64,000 bases of DNA from Ignavibacterium sp037440165. Its GTDB lineage: Bacteria > Bacteroidota > Ignavibacteria > Ignavibacteriales > Ignavibacteriaceae. The notes beneath the pieces were generated by a model. The model was not told where the DNA came from and did no database searches. It saw only the letters and a list, made by a program, of their open reading frames with translations. Of this stretch, positions 61,388 through 64,000 are shown in pieces. Position numbers and translations under genes: made by a program. The DNA is taken from positions 130,957 to 194,956 of the forward strand of contig NZ_JBBIUQ010000002.1 of the NCBI RefSeq assembly GCF_037440165.1. The letters are read 5' to 3'. Within the stretch, counting starts at the first letter, position 1, and the number at the start of each line of letters is the position of its first letter.

Positions 61388-63901
61388 TTAGTCGAAAGTT
61401 GAATTTCCATTATTGAGTTTAACTGGTTTAACATTCCATATTTTTTTAGCGTATTCGCTAACAGCTCTGTCACTCGAGAATTTACCGATTCGTGCAACAT
61501 TATAAATTGATTTTTTTGTCCATTCTTCCTGATTTAAAAATTCGTTGGCAACTCTATCCTGGGTTTCTATGTATGATTTATAATCAGTAAAAACACAATA
61601 GTAATCTACATTCATCAATCCATTTATCATATCATTAAAAATTCCGGGTTCTTTAGGATTAAAATAATTCGAAGCTATCATATCAATAACTCTTTTAAGC
61701 GAAGGATTGCTCTCATAATATTTTCTTGGATTATATCCTTTTGACTTCAGCTCAACAACTTCATCTGCAAGCAATCCAAAAATAAAAATATTTTCTTCCC
61801 CTACTTCTTCAAGAATTTCGATATTTGCGCCATCCATAGTTCCTATTGTTAAAGCACCGTTAGCTGCAAATTTCATATTTCCCGTTCCTGATGCTTCAAG
61901 TCCGGCAACTGAAATTTGTTCCGATAAATCAGATGCAGGAATAATTTTTTCTGCAAGAGTAACGGAATAGTTTTTCAAAAAAATCACTTTGAGTTTATCA
62001 CCTACATCAGGATCATTATTAACAACATCAGCAACTGAATTGATTAGTTTGATAACCATTTTAGCGGCAAAATAAGCTGGTGCTGCTTTACCACCGAATA
62101 TTACAGTGCGCGGAACCATTTTTATTTTCGGATTATCTTTAATCCGGTTGTAAAGGGTTATTACATGCAAAACATTCAGAAGCTGGCGTTTGTATTCGTG
62201 AAATCTTTTTACCTGAACATCAAATATTGAATCCGGATTAACATCAATACCATTTTCATTTTTAATGTAATCAATGAGCAATCGTCTGTTATACATTTTA
62301 ACTTCGCGCCACTTTCTTCTGAATGCAGCATCATCAACAAATATCTCAAGCTCCCTGAGCTGAGATAAATCTTTAACCCACTCTTCACCAATCTTTGAAG
62401 TAATAAGTTTTGATAGTTCCGGATTAGCTGCTCGAATCCATCTTCTCGGAGTTATTCCGTTTGTAACACATAAAAATTTCTTTGGATAAATTATATGGAA
62501 ATCAGGAAAGATTCTTTTCTTTAAGATTTTCGTATGAAGTTCTGCAACACCGTTTACCGCAAATGTTCCCACGATTGCAAGATTAGCCATCCGGACTCTC
62601 TTTTCCTGACCAGATGAAATGATAGAAAGTTTCTCAAGCGTTTTCTCATCAGTTGTGTAATTTTTTTTAACATCTTCAAGAAATCTTCTATTAATTTCAT
62701 AAACAATCTGAAGATGACGCGGAAGCAATTCACCGAATATTGATTCATTCCACTCTTCAAGTGCTTCAGGAACAACTGTATGATTTGTATAAGCAAAAGT
62801 TCTTGTTGTAATATCCCAGGCTTTTTCCCATCCCATTTTTTCCTGATCAATCAGAATTCTCATTAATTCCGGAATTGCTACAACAGGATGCGTATCATTT
62901 AACTGAATACAAACTTTTTCAGGAAAGTCCTCCCAATTGTCATGATTGATTTTGAATTTTCGAATAATATCCTGAAGTGTTGCAGATACGAAAAAATACT
63001 GCTGCTTAAGTCGTAAAAATTTTCCTTCAACATAAGTGTCGTTTGGATAAAGAACTTTCGATATTGTTTCTGAGTCATTCTTTTTTGCAACTGCTTCAAC
63101 ATAATTCCCTCTGTTGAAATCAGAGAATTCAAAATCAGAAACAGCTTTTGCCTGCCACAAACGGAGGTTGTTTACATTTTTAACTTTGTAACCGGGCACC
63201 GGCACATCATAAGCAACTGCAAGAACATCATCAGTATCTACCCAATCAAAATAATATGTTCCATCTGGATAAACTTTCTTTTCAACTCTTCCATAAAATT
63301 TTACACGATACTGAAGTGACCTTCTTAAAATGTCCCAGGGGTTTCCGTTTTGCAGCCAATAGTCAGCATATTCAACCTGATAACCGTTTTCAATTTCCTG
63401 AGTAAAAATTCCGTATTCATAACGAATTCCGTAACCAAAAGCAGGCAGCTGAAGAGTTGCCATAGAATCAAGATAACAAGCAGCTAATCTTCCCAAACCG
63501 CCGTTGCCTAAACCCATATCGTGTTCATATTCTTTTATCTCTTCAAGGTTGTAACCATCTTTCTTCAGAATCTCACGACACTCATCATAGTAATCGAGAT
63601 TAATTAGAACATTACCGAGCAATCTTCCCATCAGATATTCGAGAGAAAGATAATAAACTCTCTTAGGATCTTTGATGTGATATTCTCTTTGAGTGCGAAG
63701 CCATCTTCTTACCATTCTGTCACGTATAGCAAGAGATAAAGCATAGTAGGCATCATCTTTTGTTACAGTAATCCTGTCCTTAACTAGTGTAACCTCGAGA
63801 TGTTCAGCAAACTGATTTGAAATAGAAAAACTTTCAACATCTTCTTTATCGGTAAAAAATATTGAGTTACTATTTTTTGCTCCATTATTCTTTTTAGTCA
63901 T
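61388..63901 (-). CDS. glgP: glycogen/starch/alpha-glucan phosphorylase
   Basis: The enzyme splits alpha-1,4-glucan with phosphate to glucose 1-phosphate. The 837-residue length is standard. The PLP lysine is Lys677 in EASGTGNMKFAANGALTIGTMDGANIEI; other marks are GNGGLGRLAACYLDSMATL, IGYGIRYEYGIF-type sequence (FGYGIRYEYGIFTQ), CIQLNDTHPVVAIPELMR and VQVKRFHEYKRQLLN. All active-site motifs of the family are intact. An internal GH13 gene (37 kb) could supply branches. A Bacteroidota-type promoter lies upstream. It leads a probable operon with the VOC and TerB genes. Confidence 0.97.
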   Translation of the reverse strand: MTKKNNGAKNSNSIFFTDKEDVESFSISNQFAEHLEVTLVKDRITVTKDDAYYALSLAIRDRMVRRWLRTQREYHIKDPKRVYYLSLEYLMGRLLGNVLINLDYYDECREILKKDGYNLEEIKEYEHDMGLGNGGLGRLAACYLDSMATLQLPAFGYGIRYEYGIFTQEIENGYQVEYADYWLQNGNPWDILRRSLQYRVKFYGRVEKKVYPDGTYYFDWVDTDDVLAVAYDVPVPGYKVKNVNNLRLWQAKAVSDFEFSDFNRGNYVEAVAKKNDSETISKVLYPNDTYVEGKFLRLKQQYFFVSATLQDIIRKFKINHDNWEDFPEKVCIQLNDTHPVVAIPELMRILIDQEKMGWEKAWDITTRTFAYTNHTVVPEALEEWNESIFGELLPRHLQIVYEINRRFLEDVKKNYTTDEKTLEKLSIISSGQEKRVRMANLAIVGTFAVNGVAELHTKILKKRIFPDFHIIYPKKFLCVTNGITPRRWIRAANPELSKLITSKIGEEWVKDLSQLRELEIFVDDAAFRRKWREVKMYNRRLLIDYIKNENGIDVNPDSIFDVQVKRFHEYKRQLLNVLHVITLYNRIKDNPKIKMVPRTVIFGGKAAPAYFAAKMVIKLINSVADVVNNDPDVGDKLKVIFLKNYSVTLAEKIIPASDLSEQISVAGLEASGTGNMKFAANGALTIGTMDGANIEILEEVGEENIFIFGLLADEVVELKSKGYNPRKYYESNPSLKRVIDMIASNYFNPKEPGIFNDMINGLMNVDYYCVFTDYKSYIETQDRVANEFLNQEEWTKKSIYNVARIGKFSSDRAVSEYAKKIWNVKPVKLNNGNSTFD

Positions 63902-63945
63902 CAGAAATAAACTCCAAAATATGTTTACTCATAAAAACTTCGGCA

Positions 63946-63976
63946 CAAATTTAATTCCACACCAAAAGAATACAAA
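63946..63976 (-). promoter_or_regulatory. glgP promoter, Bacteroidota-type
   Basis: On the minus strand TTTG (63976-63973) and TAAATTTG (63953-63946) are 19 bases apart, matching the TTTG-N19-TAnnTTTG consensus of Bacteroidota primary-sigma promoters. Confidence 0.5.
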
Positions 63977-64000
63977 ACAAATCTTAACATCAACTTAATA

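Noticed and set aside
1..64000. CRISPR array, integron, prophage or insertion sequence
   Set aside because: No regularly spaced direct repeats, no transposase or integrase and no phage structural gene were seen anywhere in the window.

Overview
The window looks like chromosome from a low-GC, Gram-negative bacterium of the Ignavibacteria (Bacteroidota/Chlorobiota side). Two secreted proteins end in the C-terminal sorting domain with the YPNPFNP motif, and there is a PorV/PorQ-type outer membrane protein, a tandem Skp/OmpH pair beside bamA, and a pyruvate:ferredoxin oxidoreductase. Several promoters carry TATATTTG-like -10 boxes. All of this is inferred from motifs; no database search was possible.

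Layout. 0-7.2 kb: a partial MBL hydrolase, a small stress membrane protein with a MarR regulator, then an envelope-biogenesis run on the minus strand (uppS, bamA, two ompH genes, lpxD). 7.2-10.8 kb: a lexA operon with a mini-WYL protein and an unknown protein, then ilvE and an orphan mlaE-type permease. 11-15.4 kb: a six-PAS hybrid histidine kinase, a YceI protein and a small membrane protein. 15.5-22.2 kb: a plus-strand run with lhgO, a DNA methyltransferase and a probable restriction enzyme, a lipoprotein, a beta-CASP nuclease and citrate synthase. 22.3-27.1 kb: one 1582-residue fusion of acyl-adenylate ligase, kinase-like region and GNAT acetyltransferase.

27.1-36.4 kb is partly a gene graveyard: a composite palindromic repeat, an outer membrane protein whose start codon seems lost, a decayed histidine kinase with its decayed response regulator, and a second decayed receiver gene. 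Between them lie intact genes for a peptide transporter, an esterase, a PAP2/sphingomyelin-synthase-like enzyme, gpmA and a PorV-like protein. 36.4-43.8 kb: a TlpA thioredoxin, a GH13 enzyme, a three-gene envelope operon that resembles an ion-driven inner-membrane motor pair plus an outer membrane protein, and hisN.

43.9-64 kb: tRNA-Ser(UGA) with a GIY-YIG nuclease gene lodged exactly between the tRNA 3' end and a duplicate of that end, a large sorted beta-helix protein, an S9 peptidase, nifJ with a dihydroorotate-dehydrogenase-like gene, a metallophosphoesterase, a sorted M14 carboxypeptidase, a glutathione peroxidase, TerB and VOC proteins, and glycogen phosphorylase.

The most notable points are the tRNA-nested GIY-YIG cassette, the ligase/kinase-like/GNAT fusion, the motor-like operon, the lexA operon with a readable promoter and operator-like repeats, the candidate restriction-modification pair, and three places where an intrinsic terminator sits directly in front of a co-oriented gene.
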